Shown piece after piece: positions 6,902 to 9,021 of a stretch of 9,021 bases of DNA; the stretch's first letter is position 1; the number at the start of each line of letters is the position of its first letter. Under the pieces are notes generated by a model. The model saw only the letters and a list, made by a program, of their open reading frames with translations. It was not told the DNA's origin and did no database searches. A program made the translations under genes and the position numbers. Origin of the DNA: Alphaproteobacteria bacterium (GTDB lineage Bacteria > Pseudomonadota > Alphaproteobacteria > Caulobacterales > Parvularculaceae); the NCBI GenBank assembly GCA_030428745.1, contig JAUIEG010000076.1, positions 1 to 9,021 of the forward strand. The letters are read 5' to 3'.

Positions 6902-7462
6902 ATGACGTTCATTTCCCGCAGAATTGAAGAAGCGAGCTGGATTCGCTTTCTTGTCAGCTTTGTTTTCCTGTTTGCCTATTCCTATTGGGCGTTCATTCGT
7001 CCCGGTTTCTGGACCCGCGCTAATGAGGCCGCGGCGCCATTGCCGGAAACCCTACAGGGCTTTCATGAGGGAGAGCCGACCCGCGCTTTCGCCATGCTTG
7101 GCGAAGCGACAAGCGACTATCTCATCTTTCAGGCCGTCGACATTCCCTTCGCTTTTCTCAATGCATTGATGATCACGGCGGCGGTCGCCCTCGGTCTCAA
7201 GACACTGAAGCTCGCCGCAACGCCGCTGCGCTTTCTGCTTCTCCTGCCGCTGATCCTGTTCGCCACGGAAATTATCGAAGACGCTCTCCTGTTCCTCATG
7301 GCCGCCGATTATATTCCTGACACCGGCGCGCCCGCAAAGGCGCAACAGGTCATGACCAATATCAAAGGCGCGTCCGGCATGCTCGGAAGTGTTTGCGCGC
7401 TCGCCGCGATCATTGGCGCCGCCATTGCGTCGCTTATCCGTCTGTTCAGGAAACCCGCATGA
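6902..7462 (+). CDS. Unknown four-helix inner-membrane protein, translationally coupled to the deaminase
   Basis: I do not recognise this 186-residue family. Seen: four hydrophobic segments at about 14-32, 75-98, 109-133 and 157-182, no signal peptide, an Arg-rich start (ISRRIEE) and an Arg/Lys end (IRLFRKPA). A 40-residue loop rich in Ala, Pro and Glu separates helices 1 and 2. Acidic residues sit in or beside helices 2 and 3 (D80; E123, E126 and D127 in ATEIIEDALLF), which is unusual for a purely structural helix and could matter for ion or substrate contact. An AGGAG Shine-Dalgarno six bases upstream supports the ATG at 6902. The stop TGA overlaps the deaminase ATG by four bases (ATGA), so the two are probably co-translated. 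A role linked to purine handling is possible only by context. Confidence 0.85.
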   Translation: MTFISRRIEEASWIRFLVSFVFLFAYSYWAFIRPGFWTRANEAAAPLPETLQGFHEGEPTRAFAMLGEATSDYLIFQAVDIPFAFLNALMITAAVALGLKTLKLAATPLRFLLLLPLILFATEIIEDALLFLMAADYIPDTGAPAKAQQVMTNIKGASGMLGSVCALAAIIGAAIASLIRLFRKPA

Positions 7463-8466
7463 CGAAACAGGATCTCATCGCCTATGCCGCCGCATTGCCA
7501 AAAGCGGAGCTGCATCTTCACATAGAAGGCAGCCTCGAGCCGGAGATGCTGTTCAAACTGGCGCAGCGCAACAAGATCGATATCCCTTTCAAGAGCGTTG
7601 AAGAAATCCGCGCGGCCTATCAGTTCTCAAACCTGCAGGATTTTCTGGACATCTATTATCAGGGGATGAGTGTTCTGAAGACCGAAGAAGATTTCTTCGA
7701 TCTGACAATGGCCTACCTCAATCGCGCGCGCGCCGACAATGTGCGCCATGTGGAAATCTTCTTTGATCCGCAGGGCCATACGGAACGCGGCGTTCCCTTT
7801 GACACGGCGATAAGCGGCATCCTGACAGCGCTTTCCATGGCCAAGGCGCAGTTCGGCATGACGGCGAAGCTGATCATGTGTTTCCTGCGCCATCTACCTG
7901 AAGAGGACGCCTTTGAAACGCTGAAACAGGCGGAGAACTGGCTCGACCGGATCGATGGCGTTGGTCTTGATTCCTCCGAAGTCGGCCACCCGCCGTCAAA
8001 ATTCGAGCGCGTCTTCAAGGCGGCGCGGGAACGCGGCCTGAAACTCGTGGCGCATGCAGGCGAGGAAGGCCCGCCCGATTATGTCCACGAAGCGCTCGAC
8101 CTGCTCGCCATTGACCGGCTCGACCACGGCAATCGTTCGCTCGAAGATGACGCGCTCGTCAAACGTCTCGCCGATGAGCAGATGACGCTCACCGTCTGCC
8201 CGCTCTCGAACCTCAAACTCTGCGTGGTAGAGGATATGACTGCGCATCCGTTAAAACGGATGCTCGATCTCAATCTCCGCGCGACGGTGAACTCTGACGA
8301 TCCGTCTTATTTCGGCGGCTATATGAATGACAATTTCAGGGCCGTGATCGACGCCCTGCCCCTGACGCGCGAAGACGTGAAAACCCTCGCAAGGAACAGC
8401 TTTCTCGGCTCGTTCCTGAGCGAAGGCGAAAAGCGCGCGCAGCTCGCGGCGATCGATCTGGTTTAA
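7459..8466 (+). CDS. add: Adenine deaminase of the adenosine-deaminase family
   Basis: 335 residues, the normal size of the family. It is a cytoplasmic zinc hydrolase of purine salvage that would convert adenine to hypoxanthine (or adenosine to inosine) with release of ammonia. Metal ligands are visible: H19 and H21 in ELHLHIEGSLEPE, H199 in LVAHAGEEG and D280 in VNSDDPSYFGG. The catalytic E202 and H223 (LDHGNRS) are present, so the enzyme looks intact. The motifs LDSSEVGHPPSKF (170-182) and CPLSNLKLCVV (247-257) resemble the bacterial adenine deaminase subgroup and yeast Aah1 more than classical adenosine deaminases, which have a CPxSNxxT pattern. I therefore favour adenine deaminase, with adenosine deaminase as the alternative. 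ATG at 7459 is supported by an AGGAAA site and the ATGA overlap with the preceding membrane protein. Its stop overlaps the stop of the facing SYLF gene. Confidence 0.93.
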   Translation: MTKQDLIAYAAALPKAELHLHIEGSLEPEMLFKLAQRNKIDIPFKSVEEIRAAYQFSNLQDFLDIYYQGMSVLKTEEDFFDLTMAYLNRARADNVRHVEIFFDPQGHTERGVPFDTAISGILTALSMAKAQFGMTAKLIMCFLRHLPEEDAFETLKQAENWLDRIDGVGLDSSEVGHPPSKFERVFKAARERGLKLVAHAGEEGPPDYVHEALDLLAIDRLDHGNRSLEDDALVKRLADEQMTLTVCPLSNLKLCVVEDMTAHPLKRMLDLNLRATVNSDDPSYFGGYMNDNFRAVIDALPLTREDVKTLARNSFLGSFLSEGEKRAQLAAIDLV

Positions 8467-9020
8467 TCGTCGTTGTGAATCTGGCTTATCTTCGAGCCTT
8501 CGAGCGAGAGGTTGTACATCAGCCCCTTTGAATCGAAGACAAAGGCGACAATCGGCTGATTCAATTGCGTGGCGTCAACGGCGCCGCCCGCGCCGACCGT
8601 CACAACGGTCACCGACGCATCAACGCCGATTTCCCAGCCATCGCTGAGACGGAACTTTTCAAGCGCTTTCGGATCGAGGAACACAATGATCTGGCGGCGC
8701 GCCTGCGCGCCCAGCTGAAAACCAATGGAGGCGGAGGCCGTCGAATAATAACCGACGCTGGCGCCGCCGATGCGCAGCGCGCCCTGACCATATTCGCCGC
8801 CAATGCCGATGCCAGCCTTTTTAATTGACGGAAAAACAAGCACGCCCGCCGCTTTCGCCAAAACATCATTGGCGCCAGAGACTTCTGAACGGAAATCCGC
8901 GAGCGCTTCATCCGTGCGCCGGTCGATTTTTTCCTTGGAGGCGGCTTCGGCGGCGCCTGTAACCGCCATCATCATGATAGCAATAGCCAGGACCGGTTTG
9001 AAAATCTGAGACAGGTTCAT
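8463..9020 (-). CDS. Secreted SYLF-domain (Ysc84-type, formerly DUF500) lipid-binding protein
   Basis: 185 residues, complete, with its ATG one base inside the right edge, so its ribosome binding site is not visible. A Sec signal peptide covers residues 1-26 (hydrophobic core VLAIAIMMMAV, cleavage near AEA). The mature part is a single SYLF domain, about 47-180, with the typical KAAGVLVFPSIKKAGIGIGG (56-75), YGQGALRIGG, YYSTASASIGFQLGAQ (91-106), ALEKF, GWEIGVDASV (128-137) and KGLMYNLSLEGSKI (165-178). SYLF domains bind phosphoinositides and actin in eukaryotes; in bacteria the secreted versions are poorly characterised and probably contact envelope lipids. It is convergent with the deaminase gene and shares a TTAA stop region with it; no terminator is visible between them. 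Confidence 0.92.
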   Translation of the reverse strand: MNLSQIFKPVLAIAIMMMAVTGAAEAASKEKIDRRTDEALADFRSEVSGANDVLAKAAGVLVFPSIKKAGIGIGGEYGQGALRIGGASVGYYSTASASIGFQLGAQARRQIIVFLDPKALEKFRLSDGWEIGVDASVTVVTVGAGGAVDATQLNQPIVAFVFDSKGLMYNLSLEGSKISQIHNDD

Positions 9021-9021
9021 T

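Overview
The window reads as ordinary, gene-dense chromosome of a GC-rich Gram-negative bacterium, most likely an alphaproteobacterium. This is inferred from GC-rich third codon positions, tight gene packing and the mix of an FbpB/FbpC-type iron ABC transporter, a Tat-exported PhoD phosphatase, periplasmic amidohydrolases and a SYLF-domain protein. Without a database search I cannot name the genus. I see no rRNA, tRNA, CRISPR array, insertion sequence or phage gene, and no gene-free stretch longer than about 150 bases.

Layout: (1) 1-2089 holds a divergent pair: the N-terminal 119 residues of an ABC ATPase on the minus strand (it runs off the left edge) and a complete two-domain FbpB-type permease on the plus strand. 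A 106-base gap separates them and contains a Fur-box-like sequence, so this looks like an iron(III) importer whose binding protein lies outside the window. (2) 2091-4933 is a minus-strand two-gene operon of exported amidohydrolase-fold proteins. The upstream gene encodes a lipoprotein with the metal-ligand motifs intact. The downstream gene encodes a secreted homologue that has lost most of them. The operon's apparent intrinsic terminator lies inside the last codons of the convergent permease gene. (3) 4934-5082 is a divergent promoter region with a partial Pho-box-like sequence. (4) 5083-6813 is a PhoD-family alkaline phosphatase/phosphodiesterase with a Tat signal. (5) 6902-8466 is a two-gene unit with an ATGA overlap: an unknown four-helix membrane protein followed by an adenosine/adenine deaminase whose motifs favour adenine deaminase. 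(6) 8463-9020 is a convergent SYLF-domain (Ysc84-type) secreted protein whose stop codon overlaps that of the deaminase through a shared TTAA.

Functionally the window suggests nutrient acquisition and salvage: iron uptake, phosphate release from organic phosphates by PhoD, purine salvage by the deaminase, and periplasmic hydrolysis of an unknown peptide-like or cyclic amide substrate. The least explained items are the active/degenerate amidohydrolase pair, the terminator embedded in the permease coding end, and the membrane protein coupled to the deaminase. I found no clear evidence of a wholly new system.
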